Shown piece by piece: positions 34,730 through 43,443 of a stretch of 64,000 nucleotides of DNA (position 1 is the stretch's first letter; the number at the start of each line of letters is the position of its first letter). The stretch covers positions 1,612,001-1,676,000 of the forward strand of contig OZ244063.1 of the NCBI GenBank assembly GCA_965215535.1. Direction: 5' to 3'. The notes beneath the pieces were generated by a model, which was given only the letters and a program-made list of their open reading frames with translations, was not told the origin of the DNA and ran no database searches. This DNA is from Bin94 sp965215535 (lineage in GTDB: Bacteria; Gemmatimonadota; Gemmatimonadetes; Longimicrobiales; Gaopeijiaceae). A program made the position numbers and the translations under genes.

Positions 34730-35054
34730 CCCCCTGTCCTCAGGTGGTATGCGCGACCCGGCGGCCGCAGTGATCCAGCCCTGGAACTCCAACAGTTGGA
34801 GTGCCTGCCAGAGATTGATTCGGCCTCGTCGTAACGGCGACGGCATCAGTTGTGTAACGGTCCCGATACGCCCTCGGCAGTCCCTTCGGGTTCGTCGCGC
34901 AAACACTGCTCTGGGCGGTCTGCACACTGACCTTGCAGCGGAATTCCTGCGGCTGCCCTTGCCCGGAGGCGTAGCCACCCACCCCGGCCCATCCGATCCT
35001 CTCCGGCACCGCTGCAGAGATCCGGCTCCACACCGGTGCGGCGGCAGCGTTTCT
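34730..35054. other. Upstream region of the TonB receptor gene
   Basis: These 325 bp between the PAP2 stop and the receptor start contain no supported ORF. CCGTTAC occurs twice on the minus strand near 34835-34860, 23 bp apart. This is slightly reminiscent of the CCGTT-type repeats at 36.26 kb, but too short to claim relation. Confidence 0.35.
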
Positions 35055-35582
35055 CTAGAAGAGCCAGCCCGGTGGCACCGCGACCCAGGTCAGAACCGCC
35101 AGCGCCCAGCCCACAAGGACATCGCCGGGATAGTGGATGCCGAGGTAGCAGCGAGAGAGACCGACCGTCACCCCCAGACAGATCACCGGAATGGCGAGCA
35201 TCGGGGGCAGCGCCGCCGCCAGGGGAAGCGCAACGGCAAGACCCGCAGTGGCGTGGCCCGAGGGGAAGGAGAAGCGGTCCGGCGCATGCACCAGCGATTC
35301 GATTCCGATGGGAAGATTGGGCCGGGACCGGGTTGCAAGCCGCTTCACGATCTGCGCCAGAATGTGCGAGACGGCCAGCACCATCAGGGCATGGCGTCCC
35401 GCAAAGCCGACGCCCGGCACGATCCCGACCGCCAGGAGAGAGGTCAGAATCACGATCACCGGCGGATCGCCGAGCACGGTCACCCGCCGCATGAGGCCGG
35501 CCAGCCTCCGGGTTCGCCACCCGAGTACAGCCAGGAGGATTCGTTCATCGAATCCCGCCAATCGAACGCCCCAGCTTGCCAA
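35055..35582 (-). CDS. PAP2-family membrane phosphatase
   Basis: This 175-residue protein has the three phosphatase motifs of the PAP2 superfamily in order: KRLATRSRP, PSGH and SRCYLGIHYPGD. There are about five membrane helices. Members dephosphorylate undecaprenyl pyrophosphate, phosphatidic acid or similar lipids on the outer face of the inner membrane. TTG at 35582 has GGGAGAG a few bases upstream and starts at the right length. It lies upstream of the TonB operon in the same orientation, more than 300 bp away. Confidence 0.92.
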   Translation of the reverse strand: MASWGVRLAGFDERILLAVLGWRTRRLAGLMRRVTVLGDPPVIVILTSLLAVGIVPGVGFAGRHALMVLAVSHILAQIVKRLATRSRPNLPIGIESLVHAPDRFSFPSGHATAGLAVALPLAAALPPMLAIPVICLGVTVGLSRCYLGIHYPGDVLVGWALAVLTWVAVPPGWLF

Positions 35583-36254
35583 AATTACTCTCCCAGGTCC
35601 TTTGCCCTTGCCGCACGATCCCTTCGCGCGGTCACGGCACTACGGTGCGGACCCGTGGAAACGTTGCAGATATCGGTCTGTAATGAGTATGAAAGGGCCA
35701 TCAGACAATTCATCGGTCGGCGGCAGGAGCCCGTTCCTCAATCTCGCGCATCGGTGCTGAAATAGCGAAGGAGGGGGCACGACCCTCGCCCGGAAGATGC
35801 GGCGGGATTCCATTCCAGGCCAGCGTACCGACCTTCGCGGAATGCCCTCGGAGCAGAAAGCGGCGCAACGAAACCACAATCCGGAGCCAGCGCACGAAGG
35901 CATGGCGCCCCCGGGTTCAGAGGTCACGTACTTCCGGTCTTCAGCCACCGGCGCCCCCGGCGAAGCCCCCGATCCTCTGTGCGCCGCAAGCAGCCGACCC
36001 AAGTGCGCCCAGCCCGGCCGGAGTGAAGCGGAGCAGCCGACCGACATACAGGGCTGATCCTGAAGCACCCGTCGCTCGAACCCCGGAACGAACCGGCGGC
36101 TCAGCCCATCCAGCCGCAGACGATGGCCACCCGAGCGCATCGGTACTCACAATCCGGTCCGGTCAACGGGCCCCGGACTCGCAGCACATCGCACGCATGG
36201 CGGGGACGCACCCGAGCGCGCCCATTGCATGAACACCCCGTAGCCGAAAAAACT
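35583..36254. other. Intergenic stretch without supported gene
   Basis: About 670 bp hold open frames in both orientations, but their translations are Arg/Pro/Ser-rich and lack domains, signals or consistent starts. Nothing structural was noted before the repeat block at 36255. Confidence 0.45.
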
Positions 36255-36298
36255 CCGTTCCGTAACCGTTTCGTCACATTTTCGTGACCGTTTTGTTG
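36255..36298 (+). repeat. Four contiguous 11-bp direct repeats
   Basis: CCGTTCCGTAA (36255-36265), CCGTTTCGTCA (36266-36276), CATTTTCGTGA (36277-36287) and CCGTTTTGTTG (36288-36298) are head-to-tail with no spacer. Consensus is CCGTTTCGTNA. An 11-bp period puts all copies on one face of the helix, the layout bound by OmpR/PhoB-type regulators. The block lies 145 bp before the lipoprotein gene at 36443 and is followed by an AT-rich segment that could hold a promoter. Confidence 0.55.
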
Positions 36299-36442
36299 CT
36301 TTTTAGCTTTGACTAATTTACTTTCGAGTTGCTGAACTCTGCTCCGCGCAGTGCGATTTCGCTCATACCCGCCCACGGCAGGACACAGGTGAGGGTGCCC
36401 ACTGCCGGAGCCACACTGCCGACTCCAGCCCGGGAGGCATTG

Positions 36443-36958
36443 ATGATCGGCGCTCGAATCCAAACCGGTCGGGCCAGAACCCCCACCTTCCTCCTCCTCG
36501 CAGCGCTCCACGCCTGCGGACCCCTTCCCACAGTGGTGGAAGAACACTCCACTCCGGCACTCAGCCTTTCGCTCGACACCCTCGACATTCAGATCCAGGC
36601 GCTCTGGGTTCGCGTCAGCGCGGTTCCCGCCAACCCCGAAGATCTGATGCTCACCTGGGAGCTTGACGCCAGAACCGCCAATCCTTTTTGGAAACCGGCC
36701 ATCGTCCGCAAACACGGGGGGCGCAGCTTCGAGATGCCCGACACCGCCCGCATCTGGGGAAATGTGGCTCGCGCCTATGACTTCACCCTGGCGGTGGCAG
36801 GGGTTACAGCCTCGGGCGCCATCGTCGCCGACACCCTTGTGGTAGAGGCGCCGCGCTGCTCCAATCCGCAACGCCCGACTCTGCTCTGCAATCCCCTTCC
36901 TTCAGGCCGCGCATCGGTGACAACGACAAGGCGAAACGACCTGGACGGAGACGGTTGA
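36443..36958 (+). CDS. Hypothetical lipoprotein
   Basis: The ATG at 36443 is preceded by GGGAGG. The 171-residue product has a signal with a Cys at the expected place (TFLLLAALHACGPL), so it is probably a lipoprotein. The mature part contains two Ig-like strands (VRVSAVPANPEDLMLTWELD, FTLAVAGVTASGAIVADTLVVEA). No family is recognised. The C-terminus ends DLDGDG, reminiscent of a calcium-binding loop but too short to judge. Phased repeats upstream suggest regulation. Confidence 0.6.
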   Translation: MIGARIQTGRARTPTFLLLAALHACGPLPTVVEEHSTPALSLSLDTLDIQIQALWVRVSAVPANPEDLMLTWELDARTANPFWKPAIVRKHGGRSFEMPDTARIWGNVARAYDFTLAVAGVTASGAIVADTLVVEAPRCSNPQRPTLLCNPLPSGRASVTTTRRNDLDGDG

Positions 36959-37139
36959 CCTCGCTCCCTGCAAGGCCCAGGCAAAGCGATCAGCAGAACG
37001 ACAGTTGACCGCGCTTTCCTCTTTGTTGTAGCCTTGTCATACAAATCGCGGAGGCTCCGTCGGTCAGACGCCCCATCATGGTGTGCCCTGGCCGGCGAAG
37101 GACGTCTCCATAACACACCACATGGGGGGTATCAGGAAC

Positions 37140-37424
37140 GTGCGTACGCAGGGAACGGTGAAGTGGTTCAACGATCAGAAGGGGTTTGGTTTTATCTCGC
37201 GGGACAACGGAAAGGACTGTTTCGTTCACTTCTCGGCCATTCAGGGGAAGGGATTTCGCAGTCTCATGGAGGGTGAGCGGGTGGAGTTCGACGTGGTGGA
37301 GGGCACGAAGGGGCCGGCGGCCGAAAATGTCGTCCGGCTCTCTGCGGTATCCGAGGATTCCGACATGCCGGAAACTTCGGAGCCTGCAGAGCATCCGGAG
37401 GAACCCGAGCCAGACTACGAATAG
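37140..37424 (+). CDS. csp: Cold-shock-domain protein
   Basis: This 94-residue product has the cold-shock fold: GTVKWFNDQKGFGFI (RNP1), CFVHFSAIQ (RNP2) and a DVVEGTKGPAAENV strand. A short acidic tail follows (EPAEHPEEPEPDYE). It binds single-stranded RNA or DNA as a chaperone. GTG at 37140 gives the usual N-terminus (MRTQGTVKWF). An ATG at 37122 would add six residues; neither has an ideal ribosome binding site. It stands alone in its orientation between the lipoprotein and YigZ genes. Confidence 0.92.
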   Translation: MRTQGTVKWFNDQKGFGFISRDNGKDCFVHFSAIQGKGFRSLMEGERVEFDVVEGTKGPAAENVVRLSAVSEDSDMPETSEPAEHPEEPEPDYE

Positions 37425-37566
37425 CCCACCGGAATCGAGGCAAGCTGCGAAATCACGCCCCGGACGGCATGGCATGGCATTCATCCGGTTGTCCGGGAAT
37501 TTGCCGAATCAGGGACCGAACTGGCGACAGGTGGCAACAGCGTCGCCGGAGATCAATCGCGAGGGA

Positions 37567-38223
37567 TCAATCGCAATCGGCTTCGGTTGTCAGAGAGGCA
37601 CGGCCTGCGGTGGCTTCGGCAATGGCCCGGCGGACCGTCGCGAGTGACGCTGTCGGCGCAAGGGCGCGGTAGCGAACGCCATCGGCGAACGCCCTCTCCA
37701 GCAGACTCAGACCCAGCTCGGGCAGAATCCGTTCGACCCGTTCAGCGGAGTCCCAGGGAGCGACAATCAGGACCGGAGTGGTTGCCACCTTAAGGGTGGT
37801 CGAACATCGGTCCAGAGCCAGACGTACGCCTCCGCCATAGGCGCGGGCCAATCCGCCCCTGCCCAGCCGGATTCCGCCGTAATCGCGCGCGCAGACCGCC
37901 ACGATCTCGCCTATGCCCGAGCCCAGCAGGACGCGAAGCATGGGACGACCTGCGGTTCCATGAGGTTCGCCGTCATCGCTCAGACCGATCCGGTGCGTGC
38001 GCCCGGGAGGGCCGGCATTGAAGGCCCAGCAGTAGTGGGTTGCACCCGGATGGCGCTGGCGCAGCAGCTCTACCCGGTCAAGGGCAGCTTCACGACTGGA
38101 TGCGCGCGCCACCATCGTATGGAAGCGGCTTCGGCGCACAACCTCTTCCACCTCGGCCACCGCTGCGGGAACCGGATAGCCCTCGATCGGCGATCCGGGG
38201 GTGACATTCGTCTTCACGGCCAC
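37567..38223 (-). CDS. YigZ/IMPACT-family protein
   Basis: This 218-residue protein has the IMPACT N-terminal domain: RSRFHTMVARASS, HYCWAFNAG, GLSDDGEPHGTAGRPML and VCARDYGGIRLGRGGLARAYGGG. It is followed by a ferredoxin-like C-terminal domain, as in E. coli YigZ. YigZ-type proteins bind nucleic acids or ribosomes and their precise role is uncertain. It is divergent from feoA, with the Fur-type operator between them. Confidence 0.92.
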   Translation of the reverse strand: MAVKTNVTPGSPIEGYPVPAAVAEVEEVVRRSRFHTMVARASSREAALDRVELLRQRHPGATHYCWAFNAGPPGRTHRIGLSDDGEPHGTAGRPMLRVLLGSGIGEIVAVCARDYGGIRLGRGGLARAYGGGVRLALDRCSTTLKVATTPVLIVAPWDSAERVERILPELGLSLLERAFADGVRYRALAPTASLATVRRAIAEATAGRASLTTEADCD

Positions 38224-38347
38224 TTCCTCAACCTGCCGGACCGGCAGCCATTATGGGCACCGCCGCCAGAGCAGCCTCTTGCGGAGGATCGAGGGTGTGG
38301 ACTTTCCTCTTCACTCTGCGCTCCTTATTGTACTCTGTCGCTGTATC

Positions 38348-38368
38348 GAATGAGAATCGCTCTCATTC
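38348..38368. promoter_or_regulatory. Fur-type operator before feoAB
   Basis: GAATGAGA (38348-38355) and TCTCATTC (38361-38368) form a perfect 8-bp inverted repeat with a 5-bp spacer. The sequence resembles Fur and Fur-family boxes (TGAGAAT...ATTCTCA). It lies about 60-80 bp before feoA, exactly where an iron-responsive repressor would act, and also upstream of the divergent yigZ-type gene. Confidence 0.65.
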
Positions 38369-38428
38369 TCACTCCTGACCCACCTGCACATCCCACCTGC
38401 ACATCGCCACCCTGGAAGAGCTCTCGCC

Positions 38429-38722
38429 TTGGACGAAAAACGGCCACCGCTTCCCGATCCGGACGCACGAACCCTGAGCGACATCCCGATTGACGAGGAA
38501 GTCGTTCTGGTGCGCATTGATCTTGTAGACGACGATATCGAGTCGCTTCTGGAGCGGGGCATTGTGCCGGGGTGCAAGGTATGTCCTGTGCGGCATTCGC
38601 CGGCCGGCGGCCCCACGGTGTACCGCGTCGATGGCCATCTGGTCGCCCTTCGCAAGGAGGTCGCCTCGTGTCTCTGTGTCCGCAGCACCCTTGAGGCTGC
38701 GGGGGTACTGGACGGGCGTTGA
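38429..38722 (+). CDS. feoA: FeoA-domain protein
   Basis: The 97-residue product begins at TTG 38429. It has the SH3-like FeoA fold (LDIPIDEEVVLVRIDLVDDDIESLLERGIVPGC; GHLVALRKEVASCLCV) found in the Feo accessory protein and in DtxR C-terminal domains. FeoA assists FeoB in ferrous iron uptake. Its stop overlaps the feoB start as TTGA, so the two are co-translated. The N-terminus is a little longer than in E. coli FeoA. Confidence 0.85.
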   Translation: MDEKRPPLPDPDARTLSDIPIDEEVVLVRIDLVDDDIESLLERGIVPGCKVCPVRHSPAGGPTVYRVDGHLVALRKEVASCLCVRSTLEAAGVLDGR

Positions 38723-40677
38723 ATCCGGCAGCGCCAGCGGCGGCCCCCCCGGGTTCCACCCACGGCGAAGATAGCGACTCGGGCACAACCGCCCCCGGGG
38801 CACACCGGGTCGCGCTGGTCGGTCCCCCCAACGCAGGCAAGTCCACCCTCTTCAACACCCTTACGGGGCTGCGCCAGAAGGTGGCCAATTACCCCGGCGT
38901 CACGGTCGAGCGTCGTCTGGGAATCGTGGCCGAGCCGGTCGGCGATGTCGAGGTGGTCGATCTTCCCGGCGTCCACAGCCTGGCGCCACGCAGCCTTGAT
39001 CAGAAGGTCACGCGAGACTTCCTGATGGGGCGGATGGAGGGAGACCGGCAGCCCGACGCCATCATTTTGGTTCTCGACGCCACCCGGCTGCGCTCTCATC
39101 TCATGGTGGCCGACCCGGTTCTGTCGCTGGGACTTCCCACCCTGGTGGTGCTGACGATGGCCGACGAGCTCAAGCGCCGCGGCGGATCGCTGAAACCGGA
39201 GCAGCTCGCGGCCGAGCTGGGGGTAGAGGTCGCCCTGGTCAACGCCCGCGATGCCACCACCCTGGATCTGGTTCGCCGCTTTCTGCAGGCGCTTCACACC
39301 GGCGGCAAGGAGCTGCGCGCCTGTCCAATGATCTCGGTCGCCGAAGAGGCCGCCGCCGCGCGCGGACAGGGCCGTCCCCTTCCCGTCATCGATCTCTTTG
39401 CGGAGCGCCGCCGCCGCGCGCGCCAGCTTGGCCGGTCGGCCGCCTTCCGCGACCCGCGCCCCTCCGGGATCACGCAGAGTCTCGACGCGCTGATTCTGCA
39501 CCGCATCTGGGGCCCGCTCATCTTTCTGGCCACGGTGGTTCTGGTCTTCCAGGCCATCTTCACGGCCGCCATTCCCCTGATGGATGGCACGGAAGCGCTG
39601 ATCGCCCGCTCGGGAGCGCTTCTCGCCGATGTTCTTCCCCCCGGGTGGTTCCGGTCGCTGCTGATCGATGGAGTCTGGGCCGGAGTGGGTTCGGTGGTGG
39701 TCTTCCTGCCGCAGATTCTGATCCTCTTCGCCTTCATCGCCATCCTCGAGGACTCGGGCTACATGGCGCGCGCGGCGGTCATTGCGGATCGCCTTATGCA
39801 CCGGGTCGGATTGCAGGGCCGCTCCTTCCTGCCGCTGCTCTCGGCCTATGCCTGCGCGGTTCCGGCGGTGATGGCGGCCCGCACCGTCGAGGATGAGCGC
39901 GACCGGATTGCCACCATCTTCATCGCTCCCTTCATGACCTGTTCGGCGCGGCTGCCGGTCTACGCGCTGCTGATCGCCGCCTTTATCCCCGCAGGGCCGC
40001 TTCTGGGGCCCTTCCTGGGAATGCGTTCCGCCGTCCTGATCGGCCTCTATCTGCTGGGTCTGGTTGCCGCAATCGGCACCGCCGCGCTCCTCAAGGGAAC
40101 GCTTCTGCGCGGACGGGCCGTGCCCTTCGTGATGGAGCTTCCCCCCTACCGGCTTCCGGGGCTGCGCGCGATCGGAACCCGTCTGCTCGAACGAACGCGC
40201 ATCTTCTTTCGCCGCGTCGGCCGCATCATCCTCACCATTTCGGTGGTTCTGTGGGGGCTGGCGCAGATTCCACCCTCGCCCACGGGCGGCCCTCCCGACA
40301 TTGCCGAGAGCGCGCTGGGGCAGATCGGCCAGGTCGTCGAGCCGGTCATTGAACCGCTTGGCTTCGACTGGCGAATCGGAATCGGACTGGTGGCTTCGCT
40401 GGCCGCGCGCGAGGTGATCGTGGGAACGCTGGGCACGATCTACGGGGTGGAGAGCGACGACGAGGAGACCCTGGAGCTGCAGGCGGCGCTTCAGCAGGAC
40501 CTGGATCTGGGCGCGGCGGTGGCGCTGCTCATCTTCTTCGTCTTTGCGCTGCAGTGCATGTCCACGATTGCGGTCATGCGACGCGAATCCGGAGGGTGGA
40601 AATGGCCGGTTCTCCAGTTCATCTACATGCTTGCACTGGCTTGGGGGGGCGCCTGGACTGCCAACGCCCTTCTTTAG
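38719..40677 (+). CDS. feoB: Ferrous iron transporter B
   Basis: The 652-residue protein has an N-terminal G domain (P-loop GPPNAGKST at residues 35-43, DLPGVHSL). The transporter domain has the conserved GYMARAAVIADRLMHRVGLQGRSF core and the CAVPAVMAARTVEDERDR Gate motif. The usual NxxD base-specificity motif reads LTMADE here, with Met-Ala in place of Asn-Met. It imports Fe2+ across the inner membrane under low oxygen or iron limitation, with GTP hydrolysis. TTG start at 38719 overlaps feoA. An upstream Fur-type box fits iron repression. Confidence 0.96.
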   Translation: MNPAAPAAAPPGSTHGEDSDSGTTAPGAHRVALVGPPNAGKSTLFNTLTGLRQKVANYPGVTVERRLGIVAEPVGDVEVVDLPGVHSLAPRSLDQKVTRDFLMGRMEGDRQPDAIILVLDATRLRSHLMVADPVLSLGLPTLVVLTMADELKRRGGSLKPEQLAAELGVEVALVNARDATTLDLVRRFLQALHTGGKELRACPMISVAEEAAAARGQGRPLPVIDLFAERRRRARQLGRSAAFRDPRPSGITQSLDALILHRIWGPLIFLATVVLVFQAIFTAAIPLMDGTEALIARSGALLADVLPPGWFRSLLIDGVWAGVGSVVVFLPQILILFAFIAILEDSGYMARAAVIADRLMHRVGLQGRSFLPLLSAYACAVPAVMAARTVEDERDRIATIFIAPFMTCSARLPVYALLIAAFIPAGPLLGPFLGMRSAVLIGLYLLGLVAAIGTAALLKGTLLRGRAVPFVMELPPYRLPGLRAIGTRLLERTRIFFRRVGRIILTISVVLWGLAQIPPSPTGGPPDIAESALGQIGQVVEPVIEPLGFDWRIGIGLVASLAAREVIVGTLGTIYGVESDDEETLELQAALQQDLDLGAAVALLIFFVFALQCMSTIAVMRRESGGWKWPVLQFIYMLALAWGGAWTANALL

Positions 40678-40725
40678 CGACCGGGTGCCGGGTGCGCATT
40701 GGCGGCCCGGACGGCGGAGCGCAGA

Positions 40726-40941
40726 TCAGTCTCTGCGAAAGGCGCCCGTGACCTCTGTGTGGACCGGCACTCCATGGACCTGGCCGGGAATTGCGGCCCG
40801 CAGACGTGGATCGTCGCGCTCCAGGTAGACCGTTATGCAGGGCGCTCCCCGGTGGAGGCCCTGCGCGGTTCCCGCAACGCCCTCCAATCCCATGACTCTG
40901 CGGTTGAGCTCATCCTGGGCGCGCGCAAGGGTGCCGCTCAC
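40726..40941 (-). CDS. Free-standing copy of the protease accessory domain
   Basis: This 71-residue product starts at GTG 40941, overlapping the protease stop as GTGA. Its sequence (LEGVAGTAQGLHRGAPCITVYL and GVPVHTEVTGAF) parallels residues about 83-135 of the upstream protease (LPGVAGTAVALGPGGRPILRV and EVVGEVTGPF). It therefore looks like a separate copy of the protease's N-terminal small alpha/beta module. It could fold as a free inhibitor or chaperone of that enzyme. No signal peptide is seen on it, which argues against acting outside the cytoplasm unless it stays with the protease. Confidence 0.65.
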   Translation of the reverse strand: MSGTLARAQDELNRRVMGLEGVAGTAQGLHRGAPCITVYLERDDPRLRAAIPGQVHGVPVHTEVTGAFRRD

Positions 40942-42086
40942 CGCCCGGTTGCCCCATCGATGCGAACGCCGAAGCGATCCAGAACCGATCCAATGGGATT
41001 CGCCAGGGTTGTGGTCGGACTGCCCGCGAAGAGGAGCCCCACTGGCCGACGGTCGTTGGCTCCCCTGCCATCGGCAACGATCAGCGAGCCGGAATCGCCC
41101 GGGCCGGAAAAATCGCCGCCCGCCACCACGATCTGACCCGAGAAGCGCGCAGTGCCATCGCCGAATCCGACATTGATGGTGGCATTGATGCCGGTAATGC
41201 GGCTTCGGGTGTGGCCCGTGGTGCGACCGTACTTCTGCACGGCAAGACCCAGTCGCGCCTCCAGCGGTTCGGTGCGGGGGCTGCCGTAGCCATTTCCGGG
41301 GGTTGCATTGCCCAGCTCGTTGGGGGTCGTGGCCGCGATCGCCGCATCAATCTCGTTCGCCGGGCAGATGGGGAAGGGCTGACAGAAGCGGATCGGCTCG
41401 AAGTCGTGCAGAACCCCGATCGCGTCGGTCGGATCCGTGCCGCCATCGACCCGGCCGGGCTGGAGAATGAGATCGCCCACACCCGCCCGGTTGCGATTTG
41501 CAAAGACATGGTTGTTGCTCAGCGCAAAGACCCGGTCGCCCGTCGTCACCCGGGCTCCGATCGTGCCGGCGGTGACATCGACCTGGCCGGTCGAGACGCC
41601 GATGGGAACCGGACGCGGGAAGGAGCGACGGGGATCGTCATCATTGGCAGGCACCCCCGCTGCGGCAGTCGCATAGGCCTGGAAGGGACCGGTAACCTCG
41701 CCCACCACCTCGTGCCCATTGAAGCGCGCCGGAAGCGCCACCGCACCCGCATGGGCAAGCATGACCCTGAGAATGGGGCGGCCACCGGGGCCCAGCGCCA
41801 CGGCCGTTCCCGCCACGCCGGGAAGGTCGATCAGATCCTGGTTCAGGAGAGTCTGCGCCGCAAAGGCAGCCGTGAGTTCGTGCGGGTCGGGGGTGGGGAC
41901 GATATCCCAGCCATTGCCGGGAAAGCGGAAATCGCCTGCAAAGCTGAATGCCAGGGCATCGAGCGCGATCGCCAAGCCGAGAACCGCGAGGGCGGGGCCG
42001 CGAGGGCGACGCAGGCGGCAGCCGCTACGGATTGCCCGCCATATGCGGGGATGGGAGCCGCGCTGGGGACTGGGGGGTTCTCTCAT
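40938..42086 (-). CDS. Exported trypsin-like serine protease
   Basis: This 382-residue protein has a hydrophobic N-terminal segment (PALAVLGLAIALDALAFSFA). A small alpha/beta module occupies residues about 83-135, and a chymotrypsin-fold domain follows. The catalytic triad is His193 (LSNNHVF), Asp247 (ANEIDAAIA) and Ser333 (GPGDSGS). The family is related to plant NAL1-type and bacterial S1-like peptidases. Its 3' end overlaps the gene for a free copy of its accessory module; its start lies 3 bp after the CaiB-type gene's end. Substrate unknown. Confidence 0.88.
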   Translation of the reverse strand: MREPPSPQRGSHPRIWRAIRSGCRLRRPRGPALAVLGLAIALDALAFSFAGDFRFPGNGWDIVPTPDPHELTAAFAAQTLLNQDLIDLPGVAGTAVALGPGGRPILRVMLAHAGAVALPARFNGHEVVGEVTGPFQAYATAAAGVPANDDDPRRSFPRPVPIGVSTGQVDVTAGTIGARVTTGDRVFALSNNHVFANRNRAGVGDLILQPGRVDGGTDPTDAIGVLHDFEPIRFCQPFPICPANEIDAAIAATTPNELGNATPGNGYGSPRTEPLEARLGLAVQKYGRTTGHTRSRITGINATINVGFGDGTARFSGQIVVAGGDFSGPGDSGSLIVADGRGANDRRPVGLLFAGSPTTTLANPIGSVLDRFGVRIDGATGR

Positions 42087-42089
42087 GGC

Positions 42090-43376
42090 CTACTCCACAT
42101 CGGGGACCGCCCCGGCAGGGACCGCTTCGCCCGGAAACAGCTCCAGTTGATGCTCGCCGATCGCCGGCGGAAAGCGTCGCAGAGCCGCACGCCGTCCATT
42201 CCAGCGCACGGGCATCGGAATATCCACATACTCGCCAAGGTAGGGGTGATTGTGGTGCCGCACCATGCCATTGATCTGCACCTGGGGATCTGCCGCCGCT
42301 GCGGCCACCGTATGGATCGGGGCGGCCGGCACCCTGTGCCCGGAGAGGATTCCGAGGAGCCCGGCCACGCTGTGCGCGCGCGTCCGCTCGCTCAGGATTG
42401 CGGTCAGCCGCGCACGGTTCGCCACCCGGCTCGCATTGTCGGCAAAGTCGGGGTCGTTCACCAGTTCGCCGAGCTCCAGCGCCCTGCAGAGCCGTCCGAA
42501 GATCGCATCGTTGCCCGCCGCAATCATCGCCTCGCCATCGCTGCACGGAAATGCCCGGTACGGCGCAATCATTGCAATCGAAGTCCCCATCGGTTCGCCC
42601 TCCCTGCCAGTCGCCAGGTAACCGGTCAGATGGTACGACATCCACGCCAGCGAGGTGTCAAGGAGCGATGTCGTGACATGACACCCCCGACCGGTGCGGT
42701 TGCGCTCGGCCAGCGCCCCCAGGGTCGCGATCGCGGCCCACATCCCCGTTCCCAGATCGACGACCGATGTCCCCACCCGAACCGGTCCACCGCCCTGCTC
42801 TCCCGTCACCGCCATGAGTCCGGAGCGCGCCTGCATGAGCGGATCGTATCCGGGTTCGTCGCGGAGCGGCCCTTCGCTTCCGTAGGCAAGGACCGAGAGG
42901 TAGATGACTCGGGGATTGGCGGCCTGCACCGCCTCCCAGCCAATGCCAAAGCGGTCGGCCACCCCCGCACGAAAGGCCTGCACCACAATGTCGCCGGTCG
43001 ATGCCAGCGCAAATGCCCGCTCCCGCCCTGCAGGGTTCTTCAGGTCGAGCACGATGCTGCGTTTGTTGCGATTGACTGCATGGAAGAGAGTCCCATGACC
43101 CCCGTGGCCTCCTTCTTCTGCAGGTGCGCCGCCCCGGCCCGATACAGGCTCATGGCCATCCACCCGGTCGCGATCGCCATCGATGAAGGGAGGCCCCCAG
43201 CGCCTCGCCGGATCGCCCCCGGGCGGCTCCACCTTGACCACATCGGCCCCCATGTCGGCCAGAATCTGGGTGGCGCAGGGCCCGGCCAGGTTCTGCGAAA
43301 AATCGACGACCCGCACACCGGTCAGCGGAGTGATCGCGGGCCGGCCCTTGCAGGAATCGGGGTGATCTTGCTTCAA
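42090..43376 (-). CDS. CaiB/BaiF-family (family III) CoA transferase
   Basis: The product of about 428 residues has the family III hallmarks: VVDFSQNLAGPCATQILADMGADVVKVEPPGGD, the catalytic Asp block TSLLDTSLAW and NRNKRSIVLDLKNPAGR. It moves CoA between acyl carriers through an aspartyl-CoA thioester; the acid substrate is unknown. TTG at 43376 is the best start that precedes the conserved first strand, but has no good ribosome binding site. No acyl-CoA dehydrogenase or ligase partner is adjacent; the downstream gene is the protease, only 3 bp away. Confidence 0.9.
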   Translation of the reverse strand: MKQDHPDSCKGRPAITPLTGVRVVDFSQNLAGPCATQILADMGADVVKVEPPGGDPARRWGPPFIDGDRDRVDGHEPVSGRGGAPAEEGGHGGHGTLFHAVNRNKRSIVLDLKNPAGRERAFALASTGDIVVQAFRAGVADRFGIGWEAVQAANPRVIYLSVLAYGSEGPLRDEPGYDPLMQARSGLMAVTGEQGGGPVRVGTSVVDLGTGMWAAIATLGALAERNRTGRGCHVTTSLLDTSLAWMSYHLTGYLATGREGEPMGTSIAMIAPYRAFPCSDGEAMIAAGNDAIFGRLCRALELGELVNDPDFADNASRVANRARLTAILSERTRAHSVAGLLGILSGHRVPAAPIHTVAAAAADPQVQINGMVRHHNHPYLGEYVDIPMPVRWNGRRAALRRFPPAIGEHQLELFPGEAVPAGAVPDVE

Positions 43377-43443
43377 TTGATAGAGACCGGTTCGGAGTGA
43401 ATTCGACAGTCGGCAGCCCCGAGCGCTGCCAGGGCGGGACACA

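Noticed and set aside
35640..36140. Minus-strand gene of about 166 codons
   Set aside because: Composition is Arg/Gly/Pro-rich with no domain, no ribosome binding site and no neighbour support.
36255..36310. Intrinsic terminator
   Set aside because: The only stem (GTCAC/GTGAC) is 5 bp and no gene ends just upstream; direct-repeat organisation explains the sequence better.
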